Source: Nitrosomonas eutropha (lineage in GTDB: Bacteria > Pseudomonadota > Gammaproteobacteria > Burkholderiales > Nitrosomonadaceae). From it: a stretch of DNA of 64,000 bases. This document shows, piece after piece, positions 40,719 to 49,278 of this stretch; position 1 is the first letter of the stretch; each line of letters starts with the position of its first letter. The translations under genes and the position numbers were made by a program. The DNA is taken from NCBI RefSeq assembly GCF_900116685.1, contig NZ_FPBL01000002.1:62001-126000 (forward strand), in the 5' to 3' direction. The notes under the pieces were generated by a model. It made no database searches, was not told where the DNA came from, and saw only the letters and a program-made list of their open reading frames with translations.

Positions 40719-40970
40719 GTGAGTCAAGATTCCCTATGCCACTTCCTGCTTTGGTCGATAACTGTCAACTATGTAATCTTGTTGGCTTAGTTCTTTGTAT
40801 TTACATTTGCACGAAAATGGATGCGTGGAATTCACGGGCGCTGGTTTCATCTTTCTGACAGCACATTTGATGCAATCTATTATGGCAGCATGGCAGCCTA
40901 TAAAATCGGAATTATTTTGTTCAATTTGGCACCCTTACTCGCTCTGTACTTCATGGGTTCGAGCAGCTAA
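40719..40970 (+). pseudogene. DUF6868-like membrane protein with an in-frame amber codon
   Basis: GTG at 40719 with AAGGAG 9 bp upstream. It reads VSQDSLCHFLLWSITVNYV, then TAG at 40788-40790, then continues in the same frame with FFVFTFARKWMRGIHGRWF and KIGIILFNLAPLLALYFMG to TAA at 40968. The total is 83 codons. The pattern of two membrane helices with HGRWF between them is that of the small DUF6868 family. A single substitution, most simply TGG (Trp) to TAG, explains the stop. The gene lies 22 bp upstream of ynfA. Suppression or readthrough cannot be excluded. Confidence 0.65.
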
Positions 40971-40991
40971 CAATTCATCCAAGTCCTCAGA

Positions 40992-41309
40992 TTGAAAACA
41001 ATCGCGCTTTATCTCGTCACGGCATTGGCTGAAATCATCGGATGCTACCTGCCGTGGCTTTGGTTCAAGCAAAATGGATCGCTGTGGTTACTGTTACCCG
41101 CTGCAATCAGCCTGGCAGCATTTGCCTGGTTGCTAACCTTACACGATGCTGCATCCGGCCGCGTATACGCTGCCTACGGCGGAGTATACATTTACGTAGC
41201 CATTCTCTGGCTATGGACAGTGGATGGCATCCGCCCATCAAGCTGGGATGTAACAGGCGTCATCGTCGCACTGATTGGCATGAGTATCATCGCCTTCCAG
41301 CCCCATTGA
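40992..41309 (+). CDS. ynfA: YnfA family (UPF0060) small membrane protein
   Basis: 105 aa, four hydrophobic segments. Recognised by [15 protein letters not shown] and [12 protein letters not shown], the signatures of UPF0060. These SMR-like proteins are linked to efflux of cationic compounds. The start is TTG at 40992 (the next residues [14 protein letters not shown] fit the family); no strong ribosome site is visible. It is downstream of the interrupted DUF6868 gene and may be co-transcribed. Confidence 0.85.
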   Translation: MKTIALYLVTALAEIIGCYLPWLWFKQNGSLWLLLPAAISLAAFAWLLTLHDAASGRVYAAYGGVYIYVAILWLWTVDGIRPSSWDVTGVIVALIGMSIIAFQPH

Positions 41310-41575
41310 GGAACAGCGAACCTAACTTGAATGCAAAGAGCTTTGCCCAATTCTTAACCACACCCCATCTTCCCAGTACAACCAATACCTTATAGCAGTT
41401 ATCCACAGAATCACTCAAGGTTTTGGGGGATAAGTAGCTGCCCTGACGTAAAGCATAATCAGCCTGCTAAACATATCAAACCAAAAGCGAGCTGCGCTGG
41501 TTAACGGAGAGCCGTTTTGTCCACAGGTGCGCAAGGATAAACATGGAAGCAGGCTGTAGATACTAATCCAAAAAA
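41310..41575. other. Intergenic, no gene seen
   Basis: 266 bp. It contains one perfect DnaA-box 9-mer (41399-41407) and a small AACGG-AGAG-CCGTT hairpin near 41500. Neither is convincing as a functional element on its own. Confidence 0.3.
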
Positions 41576-41885
41576 TTAATTATCCAGAAAAGAACTGGCT
41601 GCGAATTTTAATTGCCTGGCCAGCCTGGCTTTATTTTCTGGTGTAAGATCAATTCCATCAATTCGCAACCTCATACCTTCTTCACAATGAACAAAATGAA
41701 GAGCGTATTCGTAAAATCCCTGCGTTCTTAAGAGATCTTCCGCCACCCTTTCAAGATCCTTGGCAATACGATCCCTGTTCTCAGCACCGTGCTCAACATC
41801 AAAAACCTCAAGCCAGAATCCATTGTCGTCATGGAAGCATCTGATACTGTATTGATTCCCCTAACTCAATTTCCTTACTACCCAT
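41576..41885 (-). pseudogene. Small unknown protein gene with a single-base frameshift
   Basis: The ATG at 41885 reads MGSKEIELG and meets a GGGG run (about 41858-41861). Dropping one G lets the reading continue as NQYSIRCFHDDNGFWLEVFDVEHG through LRIDGIDLTPENKARLARQL to TAA at 41576, about 102 codons. Composition and continuity are those of a real soluble protein. I do not recognise a family. As written, the first frame ends soon after the G run. Confidence 0.5.
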
Positions 41886-42004
41886 ATCACACCATTTCCA
41901 CGTTTTTAAACCTTATCTTATACCTGCCCAGCCCTATATAAGTTCCCAGCACTTCTGTTACTGAGTATTCCATCTCTTTTGTGGAGGCGATCTTGGGTAG
42001 ACAG

Positions 42005-42205
42005 ACGTGTGCGAGCTGCGTTGCTAGGGTTGAGGGGGTATATAAGTAATGTGTCTGTTAAGCTGGTCACCGAGCGCACAGATATCCATCTTACGAATCA
42101 TTAATCGTATGGCATTGATTCAAGCAGTTGAGAAAGTGGGATTTGATGTTCTTGCAACTACCATTGAATTGGCAGTAAAAGGTATGGTATGCGCTGCATT
42201 TCAGA
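42005..42205 (+). pseudogene. Remnant of a copA heavy-metal-binding domain
   Basis: Nucleotide similarity to the first HMA domain of the intact copA at 57.8 kb is obvious: TCASCV, then (after a deletion of about 24 bp) VEGV, NVSV, LVTERTDIHL, and after a small indel [25 protein letters not shown]. It has internal stops and ends shortly after. It is on the opposite strand from the intact copA, about 15.6 kb away. It cannot make a metal-binding domain. Confidence 0.8.
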
Positions 42206-42227
42206 TATAAAAATAAACAATACCCAA

Positions 42228-42252
42228 TAAAAAACCGCCTCGGAGGGCGGTT
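42228..42252 (-). terminator. Terminator of lipoprotein gene copy 1
   Basis: AACCGCC-CTCCGA-GGCGGTT followed by T6 on the minus strand, just after the lipoprotein gene. It is repeated in near-identical form at 43183-43208. Confidence 0.85.
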
Positions 42253-42272
42253 GTATTTACTTTACTATATCT

Positions 42273-42440
42273 TTATTTTGTGTTTGCTTGTTCTATTCTT
42301 TGATCTACCTTATCCGGCATTGAATCACGCTCCATCATCATACTGGGTGGGTTACTACCAGGTCTATCCGTGTCAATCAGGCATCCAGTCAGCGTAATTA
42401 AAGTTATTAACAGCGTTGTAACAGTAAGTACACGTTTCAT
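42273..42440 (-). CDS. Small lipoprotein, copy 1
   Basis: 55 aa, not in a long frame but well supported: AGAGGAGATTAAAA before the ATG at 42440, signal peptide MKRVLTVTTLLITLITLTGC with lipobox LTGC (C20), then a short mature part with MMMERDSMPDKVDQ. The paralogue at 43237-43425 shares the lipobox region and the MMERDSMPD core. I know no function; the size and lipobox recall entericidin-like lipoproteins, but the mature part does not match that family as I know it. A strong intrinsic terminator follows. Confidence 0.75.
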   Translation of the reverse strand: MKRVLTVTTLLITLITLTGCLIDTDRPGSNPPSMMMERDSMPDKVDQRIEQANTK

Positions 42441-42702
42441 TTTTAATCTCCTCTAAGAAAAAATTTACGACAACGTCACTACTTTTTCAGTTTAGGTTCA
42501 TTGCTTCAATCTCAGAAGACAACACTTGTTATCAAATACAAACCTGTTGTCAGTAAATTTTTAATCATCTATTCAGCAAAATAATATTTATATTTCCTAA
42601 TATAAATACTTGATTATTAAGGAATAATTGTAGCACACTATGCTTTATTTACAAAATAATGGATTTGAAGAACAGAAATGACCTACGTGAATAGAGTCGG
42701 CA
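42441..42702. other. AT-rich spacer between lipoprotein copy 1 and the sbcC remnant
   Basis: About 260 bp, AT-rich. It holds CAGAAGACAA and TTGTTGTCA-like segments shared with the spacer upstream of the intact sbcC (43440-43670), consistent with the tandem duplication. Divergent promoters for the lipoprotein are likely here, but none is assigned. Confidence 0.4.
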
Positions 42703-43130
42703 CGCTTTAAAAATCTGAGCTTCTTAGGCAGTGAATAGGAAATTGATTTCACTCTCATACCGCCTTTGTACCAGATGAAATTTTTTCAATTACCGACTTG
42801 ATTGATGCTGGTAAATAACTATGTTTGATACCATTTATCTTGCACTGTTACAGTGCATAGGCCCCATCTCAGCGAAGTTCAAGGAAAATAGGAAAATGCT
42901 TTATTAAATTATTAAAGTACGATCTGGGCATTTCCGACACTGCTGAAGTCTGTATCAGGCACGCACAAAACCTAGTGGATAATTACAGAGTCTCCGGCAT
43001 GAGCTCGCCGAAACCGATTCTGGAAAAACTTAGGAAGCCCATCGCACTGGAGCCAGCAGAAAAATTGATTATTGGATGTAAACAAAATTACGGGAAAGAT
43101 TGTAGACACAAATAAATATGTATGACAGGT
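42703..43130 (+). pseudogene. Decayed duplicate of the sbcC 5' end
   Basis: Aligns by eye with sbcC codons 5-140: AAAAATCTGA, GGAAATTGA-TTCACTC, CCAGATGAAATTTTTTCAATTAC, GATGCTGGTAAA, then CATGAGCTCGCCGA and TTCTGGAAAAA. It has several in-frame stops, small indels and a large deletion, so no product is possible. The offset from the intact copy is about 985 bp, the same as for the lipoprotein genes and terminators. Confidence 0.85.
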
Positions 43131-43182
43131 ATTTATAAAAACCACACTCTCAATTTCGGGCATAAAAATAAATGATGCCCAA

Positions 43183-43208
43183 TAAAAAACCGCCCGGGGA
43201 GGGCGGTT
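43183..43208 (-). terminator. Terminator of lipoprotein gene copy 2
   Basis: AACCGCCC / GGGCGGTT, 8-bp stem with T6 after it on the minus strand, 29 bp past the lipoprotein stop. Confidence 0.85.
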
Positions 43209-43236
43209 ACATTTTTTCTATCATATCTTCCTTTTT

Positions 43237-43425
43237 TTATTTCGTGATTGCCTGTTCCGTTTGCTGATCGGCTCTTTGATCTGTTTTTTGATCCACTTGA
43301 TCCGGCATTGAATCACGTTCCATCATTAGGCTCGGCGGATAGTTACCGGGTTTATCCGTATCAAGACATCCGGTCAGGACAGTTGAAGCTACTAACAAGG
43401 TAGCGATGGTAAGTATGAGTTTCAT
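43237..43425 (-). CDS. Small lipoprotein, copy 2
   Basis: 62 aa. Signal peptide MKLILTIATLLVASTVLTGC, lipobox LTGC, mature CLDTDKPGNYPPSLMMERDSMPD and a Gln/Asp-rich tail (QKTDQRADQQTEQAITK) longer than in copy 1. AGAGGAGACTAAA precedes the ATG. It is divergent from sbcC and ends at its own terminator. Function unknown. Retention of both copies while flanking DNA decayed suggests selection. Confidence 0.82.
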   Translation of the reverse strand: MKLILTIATLLVASTVLTGCLDTDKPGNYPPSLMMERDSMPDQVDQKTDQRADQQTEQAITK

Positions 43426-43674
43426 TTTAGTCTCCTCTAAGAAAAATATATTGACAATATAACTCTTCTAGCTGCTTTGACTTATTGCCTCCCTTTTCAG
43501 AAGACAATTATTTAATAACAGATATTATACTTGTTGTCAATACTTTTTAATTGCCTCTTTTAATAAAATTATAAAGTAATCTTTATGTTATAAATAAATG
43601 ATTTTTAATAGCTTTAATGAAAAAATAATATATGTTTCTCATCAAAATTTAAAATCCAGAAGTAAAAATAACCC

Positions 43675-46600
43675 ATGCAGATATTGCAGGTACGCCTCAA
43701 AAATCTGAATTCCCTGATCGGCGAATGGGAAATTGACTTCACTCATCCTGCCTTTATATCAGATGGAATTTTTTCAATTACTGGCCCAACCGGTGCTGGT
43801 AAAACAACTGTGCTTGATGCTATCTGCCTGGCACTGTATGGCCGCACCCCTCGCCTCAATAAAGTCACCAAAAGTGAAAATGAAATCATGTCGCGACAGA
43901 CGGGTGAATGTTTCACTGAAGTAACCTTTGCTACCCAATCCGGGCGCTTCCGCTGTCATTGGAGCCAGCACCGGGCGCGCAAAAAACCGGACGGAGAATT
44001 ACAAAATCCCCGGCATGAGCTCGCCGAGGCTCATTCCGGAAAAATTCTGGAAACTCGGCTTGTGGAAATCAACAAGTTGATTGAAGCAATAACCGGAATG
44101 GATTTCCCCCGCTTTACTCGTTCCATGTTGCTGGCCCAAGGAGAATTTGCCGCATTTCTGCAGGCGGCAGCAGATGAACGTGCACCGATCCTGGAACAGA
44201 TTACCGGCACTGAAATATACAGTCGTATCTCAATACGCGTACACGAAATTCGGGCAGCCGTACGCCGGGAGCTGGATCGACTGTCAAGCGAATTTACTGG
44301 CATGCAAGTGCTAGCAAAGGCTGATGAACAGCAGTTTCGCACTGAACTTACACAAAAAATCCAGCAGGATATTGTGCTAAACAGTCAGATCCTCCGTGAA
44401 CGACAAATCCTTGTCTGGCTGGAAAATATTGCTCGGCTCAAAGCAGAATTCAAGTTGATTGCAACACAACAGCAAGCATGGCAGATCCGGAAAGAAGCAT
44501 TTGTGCCCGCAAGCAAGAAACTCGACACAGCCAACCGCGCACTCGAACTGACAGGTGAATACAGCAGATTGATCTCAATCCGGAATGAACAGGAAACAGA
44601 CCGAAGCAACCTGGCCATCTGTACGGAATCCTTGCCCAAATTAGAGCAAGTGGTTAGCCAAGCCGAACAAACCCTGAAATCTGCACTTGAACAACTTGAA
44701 CTTGAACGGATAAAGCAGCAGAAAGCTATCCCGTTGATCCGCAGTGTGCGAGAACTGGATATCCAACTTCAGGAAAAGGAAATACCGATCAAGGCAGCAA
44801 GCACATCTATCGCGGAGCAAGAAAACACACACGCTATGCTCATTAATCAGTATCAGCAAAGCGAAGCTCAGTTCAACAATCTGCAAGAAACACTGGCAGG
44901 GTTACTGCTGCAGATTAATGTTACTCAACCGGACGGAGCACAAGTGAATCTTGCGCACAGCCAGGATCTGCTGAACCAGAAACAGACTAAATACAGGCAA
45001 CTACTGGAAAACAAAAGCCTGCCAGACTGGCGACAGGAAACCACCACGCTATCTGAGCGAAAAGTTCAGATAACCCGGGCGATCGAAGCCATGCAAGCAC
45101 TGGAGGGAATGAAGCAAATTTTCAATGAACTGGAGAAGCGCTTCAAGCAGTTGCAAAACGAAAATACGCAACTCACAGAACAACTCAAAACGCAGGGAAT
45201 AATTCTAGCCGCCCTTGAACGAGAAGTTGGCCTGCTTGAAACACAGGCACTCCTGCTCCAAAAAATCAGCAGTCTTAAAGAAGCGCGACAACAGCTACAG
45301 GATGATCAACCCTGTCCGTTGTGTGGCGCACTACATCATCCTTATGCAGCAGGAAGCCCTCCAAAGCCGGATGAAAACATAATCGTACTGAATCAAGCGA
45401 GAATCACACTCAAAGTACAGATTGACGGTATCTCGGCACTAAAAATCAAACAAGCAGAAATAAATAAAGATATCGAACAGATTATTTGCAGACAACAGGA
45501 AAACCACAAGCAAATTCTGACAGATGAAGCGCTGCTACAACAATGCGTCACCTCTCTGCTCCCTGCCCTATCACCCGCTGCAGCACTTCCAGATTTGTTA
45601 CGACAACTGCCCCCATTGTTACAAGTAACAGATGACAAATTGATTCAAACAACCCGCACCCTGCAGACAGTAGAAATGCTGGGGAACGAAATTAATACTC
45701 TGCGTGAGTCCCTGGATAAAACCAGAGGACTCAAACAGGAAATCGAGATCATGCTGGTGCAGCAACAACACCAGGCCACACAGATTCAGCAGCACGAAGC
45801 AACGCTCAAGCTGCAGCAGAAGCAATTTGATCAGCTCCGGCAGGAATTTACTGACCTGAGCACAAAGCGCTTTCAGTTGTTTGTTGATAAACAGCCCGAT
45901 CAGGAAGAGCTATTGCTCACCCAGGCAATAGAAATCGCACAGAAACAGATGGATAACGCACGTCAACAACTGGAAGCTGAAATGCGGGCAATCAACAAGT
46001 TAAAAAACAGGGTGGAAGATTTAACGAAAAGCATAGCCACCCGCACCATCTCATTAAAAGTACTGGAAGAAGCCTTTGCAACTCGGCTTCACCAATCAGC
46101 ATTTGCAGATGAAGTCGCTTTCACAGCCGCCTGCCTGCCAAAAGAGGAGCGCAAGTACCTGGCGCAACAGGCACAGCAGCTTACTGACGAAAAAACTGCA
46201 CTAGACACAAAGCAACAGGATAAAACTACCGCACTGGAAAGTGAGCAGCTAAAACGCATGACTGATCAGCCCGATGATTTTCACGAACAGGCACTAATAC
46301 AGCTGGTGACTCACCAGCAAACGCTACAGCAGGAAATTGGCGGGATACAACAAAAGCTCAAAGATAACGAACATATCAAGCAAAAACAGCAGGAACAACT
46401 TCAAGTAATTGATATGCAAAAACGGGAATATTCACACTGGGATTTGCTGCACGAGCTGATCGGCTCGGCAGATGGCAAGAAATATCGCAACTTTGCCCAG
46501 GGGCTAACTTTTGAGGTCATGATTCGCCACGCCAATCGGCAACTACAGAAAATGTCTGATCGTTATCTTTTGATTCGTGATGAAACCCGTCCGCTGGAAC

Positions 46601-46950
46601 TTAATGTCATCGATAACTACCAGGCCGGTGAAATACGTTCTACCAAGAACCTCTCTGGAGGGGAAAGCTTCATCATCAGCCTGGCACTGGCACTTGGCCT
46701 TTCCCGCATGGTCAGCCGCAATATCCGGGTTGATTCCCTGTTTCTGGATGAAGGTTTTGGCACGTTGGATGAAGAAGCACTCGATATCGCGTTGGAAACC
46801 CTCGCTAACTTACAACAGGAAGGTAAGCTGATTGGGATCATCTCTCATGTTGCCGCGTTGCAGGAACGGATCAGCACCCGGATTCAGGTCATTCCCCAAT
46901 CAGGTGGAAGAAGCCTGTTATCCGGACCGGGTTGCAGACACTTTAAATAA
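43675..46950 (+). CDS. sbcC: SbcC nuclease ATPase subunit (Rad50-like)
   Basis: 1091 aa. Walker A GPTGAGKTTVLDAICLALYG (about residues 37-56), the Q-loop region FTRSMLLAQGEF, and long coiled-coil arms rich in Gln/Glu/Leu surrounding a zinc hook CPLC (about residue 547). At the C-terminus come the signature NLSGGESFIISLALALGLS and Walker B SLFLDEGFGTLDEE. With SbcD it processes hairpins and blocked double-strand ends. Separated from sbcD by an 8.8-kb insertion. Its first 430 bp exist as a decayed copy upstream. The frame is intact. Confidence 0.96.
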   Translation: MQILQVRLKNLNSLIGEWEIDFTHPAFISDGIFSITGPTGAGKTTVLDAICLALYGRTPRLNKVTKSENEIMSRQTGECFTEVTFATQSGRFRCHWSQHRARKKPDGELQNPRHELAEAHSGKILETRLVEINKLIEAITGMDFPRFTRSMLLAQGEFAAFLQAAADERAPILEQITGTEIYSRISIRVHEIRAAVRRELDRLSSEFTGMQVLAKADEQQFRTELTQKIQQDIVLNSQILRERQILVWLENIARLKAEFKLIATQQQAWQIRKEAFVPASKKLDTANRALELTGEYSRLISIRNEQETDRSNLAICTESLPKLEQVVSQAEQTLKSALEQLELERIKQQKAIPLIRSVRELDIQLQEKEIPIKAASTSIAEQENTHAMLINQYQQSEAQFNNLQETLAGLLLQINVTQPDGAQVNLAHSQDLLNQKQTKYRQLLENKSLPDWRQETTTLSERKVQITRAIEAMQALEGMKQIFNELEKRFKQLQNENTQLTEQLKTQGIILAALEREVGLLETQALLLQKISSLKEARQQLQDDQPCPLCGALHHPYAAGSPPKPDENIIVLNQARITLKVQIDGISALKIKQAEINKDIEQIICRQQENHKQILTDEALLQQCVTSLLPALSPAAALPDLLRQLPPLLQVTDDKLIQTTRTLQTVEMLGNEINTLRESLDKTRGLKQEIEIMLVQQQHQATQIQQHEATLKLQQKQFDQLRQEFTDLSTKRFQLFVDKQPDQEELLLTQAIEIAQKQMDNARQQLEAEMRAINKLKNRVEDLTKSIATRTISLKVLEEAFATRLHQSAFADEVAFTAACLPKEERKYLAQQAQQLTDEKTALDTKQQDKTTALESEQLKRMTDQPDDFHEQALIQLVTHQQTLQQEIGGIQQKLKDNEHIKQKQQEQLQVIDMQKREYSHWDLLHELIGSADGKKYRNFAQGLTFEVMIRHANRQLQKMSDRYLLIRDETRPLELNVIDNYQAGEIRSTKNLSGGESFIISLALALGLSRMVSRNIRVDSLFLDEGFGTLDEEALDIALETLANLQQEGKLIGIISHVAALQERISTRIQVIPQSGGRSLLSGPGCRHFK

Positions 46951-47060
46951 CCGCCTCTTCTATCACCATTTTAATAAAGATCCTTGCGGTAAGAAGCGGT
47001 TATGGTTCGAATGCGCGATTACTCCGAATATCAATCCAGACTATTGCCGCAACAAATACT

Positions 47061-48989
47061 TCAGACTACCGTAGCTTTGCGTTTATTGTAGAAATAACCG
47101 ATTACCAGCAGTAAGATGACCGCCAGTTGCGACAGGGAAGTTTGCCAGGTTGGAAAGATGCCAAGCAGATCAATATGCGGAATCGATGCCAACGACACCT
47201 CAACCCAGCCAGCCTCCTGTAGAGCAGAAACTCCTTTCCCAGTCAGTACGACGGCAAGAACGGCAATCAATGCTGAACTGGCAGCAAAAAATGTAGAAAT
47301 GGGTAAACGACGACTGGTTCGCAACAACCCCCAGGTAACCAGTGCCAACACCAGGATGGCAGCACCAATACCGCCTAACAGCCAGATTTCCTGGCCTTCC
47401 TGCCACAGGGCGGCATAAAACAAAATAGTCTCAAATACCTCACGATAAACCGATACAAAGGCAAGAACAAATAAAAACCAAGCAGATCTCTTACTCAACG
47501 CATTGTTCATTTTTTCCTTAAGGTAGGCTTGCCAGCGATCTCCGGTACTCTTCTGATGCATCCATAGCCCCACCGCCAGCAAAATCAGCGCAGCGAATAA
47601 TGCCGACAACCCTTCGGTAAGTTCACGGCTAGCACCACTAATATCAACTAGATAGTGTGCTACTGCCCAAGTCCCCACCCCTGCTACCAGCGCGAATATC
47701 CATCCGGCGTGAACATAAGGGATTGTTTCTTGTCTTCCGGCCTTATTCAGGAAGGCCAACAAGGCAACAACTACCAACAGCGCTTCCAGCCCCTCACGAA
47801 CCAGAATAGTAAAAGCACCAAGGAAAGTAGTAGTAGCATTATCGTTTTCGCTGGCAGTGAAATCCTGGGCACTTGCCAACAGCTCATCAATTTCGGCTGC
47901 CTGAATAACGATGTTGTTAATATCAGCCCCCTTGGAAAGACTGGTACGAAAAACTCCCATACTTAGCTCTATACGAGCACGCAATGCACTATTGACGGCA
48001 TTGAGGCGCGGCTCCACGGGTTCAATACCATCCAAATAGGCGGATAGCGCAAGCTGGATCGCTTCCTTACTATCTCCCGCCTGATAAGCACTAACACTGG
48101 CAGCCATCCGCCCGCGAGCAAGCGCGATACCGGTCAGTGCCTGTTCCAGTGCATCAGGCTGCATGCGCAAATAACCTATCAAGGCATGAGCCTGCTCCCT
48201 GCCCAACACAGCACTGATCTGATCGGCACGGGTACGTGACAGCTCATCAAGATTACTGATGTGAGCACGTGTACCGGTATCCTGTTGCCAGAGAGTCTGC
48301 CCTCTTTTAATATCATCTGCATAAGCAAGCGTGCCCGTGTAATAAGCCAGTGCCCAGCGATCAGCCTCGCTCAATTGCTCGCCATAGCTGATCATGGAAG
48401 TACCCTCCACTCCCTGAGAAATGGTCTGAAAGAGCGACAGAGGGCTGCGCTGATCGGCACGTTCCACGTCAGTAAAGGCAATAACAGGCGGTTCCAGTCC
48501 GACTGCAGCCGGACCATCTCCGCCCCCCTTTGCACCATGACAGCTTGCGCAGTGACTTTGATAAAGCGTGGCACCCCGGGCAAGATCGGGCGCTGCAGCA
48601 GGTGAAGTCGGAATAGGATAAGCCGCCAGCAAGGTATCCGCCAGTTGGTGAGCCTGTGAAGCAACTTTAGCAATATCCGCTTTGTTCTTTACTAAGGCCA
48701 TCAGACCATCAGCCTGTTCCAGCAAAGAGGCTTTATCAGCATGCTCCGGAAGTGCAGCAATTTGCGTGCGTACCGTTGCTGAAAATTCTCGCATCTCAGC
48801 AAATTCGGTTTCATTGATAACTTTTCCCTGATCCACGGCTCCAGCATAATCAGTTGCCAGGTAATCGAGCATCTGCCAGGTTTGTGGCACCACAGAAATA
48901 ACATTATCTGCCCGGATACCAAAAGTTAAAGTCAGCAACAAGAAGAAAATGGAAAAACAGGCTGAAGGATGTCGATTGATTGAGATCAT
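47061..48989 (-). CDS. Cytochrome c-FTR1 iron permease fusion
   Basis: 642 aa. Signal peptide (residues 1-27), a helical periplasmic domain, then a class I cytochrome c domain with HCASCHG (C147, C150, H151) and M200 as a possible axial ligand. A linker to about 385 is followed by the seven-helix FTR1 permease with REGLE (398-402) and REVFE (516-520), the iron-binding RExxE motifs. FTR1 takes up iron coupled to Fe(II) oxidation; the fused heme probably accepts or relays those electrons. This architecture occurs in nitrifiers and other betaproteobacteria. Confidence 0.92.
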   Translation of the reverse strand: MISINRHPSACFSIFFLLLTLTFGIRADNVISVVPQTWQMLDYLATDYAGAVDQGKVINETEFAEMREFSATVRTQIAALPEHADKASLLEQADGLMALVKNKADIAKVASQAHQLADTLLAAYPIPTSPAAAPDLARGATLYQSHCASCHGAKGGGDGPAAVGLEPPVIAFTDVERADQRSPLSLFQTISQGVEGTSMISYGEQLSEADRWALAYYTGTLAYADDIKRGQTLWQQDTGTRAHISNLDELSRTRADQISAVLGREQAHALIGYLRMQPDALEQALTGIALARGRMAASVSAYQAGDSKEAIQLALSAYLDGIEPVEPRLNAVNSALRARIELSMGVFRTSLSKGADINNIVIQAAEIDELLASAQDFTASENDNATTTFLGAFTILVREGLEALLVVVALLAFLNKAGRQETIPYVHAGWIFALVAGVGTWAVAHYLVDISGASRELTEGLSALFAALILLAVGLWMHQKSTGDRWQAYLKEKMNNALSKRSAWFLFVLAFVSVYREVFETILFYAALWQEGQEIWLLGGIGAAILVLALVTWGLLRTSRRLPISTFFAASSALIAVLAVVLTGKGVSALQEAGWVEVSLASIPHIDLLGIFPTWQTSLSQLAVILLLVIGYFYNKRKATVV

Positions 48990-49278
48990 GAAGCCTCACA
49001 CTTAGTCGATTGATCTGTAAGAAAATACTGGGAAAGTGAGTAATATAACACGACTGCAAATGCGTGTCGTTATCATTACAGACTGTAATAATCTACACTT
49101 GGGATGATAAAATTCAGGTAAGACTCAAAAACATTGACGAGGCAGAAACATCAGCAATAATAATATTATATTCTAAAATCTGTCAAAGTGTTCTTTAATA
49201 ACCGGATTTTGCAGGCAATCACCCTTGAAAAATCCTTGCTGCTGACTGCTATTTTTCGGAACGAATCGAGTTCCTCTG
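48990..49278. other. Upstream region of the FTR1 gene, with weak Fur-like sequence
   Basis: 289 bp, no gene. Around 49063-49081 the minus strand reads TGTAATGATAACGACACGC, whose AATGATAAC half matches the Fur consensus while the other half does not. It suits iron control of the permease but is weak. Confidence 0.3.

Larger units (their letters stand above)
42210..44060. repeat. Tandem duplication, unit about 985 bp
   Basis: Two successive units each contain terminator, small lipoprotein gene (minus) and sbcC start (plus). Corresponding points are 955-986 bp apart: terminators 42233 and 43188, lipoprotein ATGs 42440 and 43425, sbcC motif 42711 and 43697. Divergence is high in spacers and in the first sbcC copy and low in the lipoprotein genes, so the duplication is old. 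Confidence 0.8.

Noticed and set aside
41399..41407. Perfect DnaA-box 9-mer (TTATCCACA)
   Set aside because: A single copy with no cluster, no AT-rich unwinding element and no dnaA/dnaN neighbours; one is expected by chance in a window this size.
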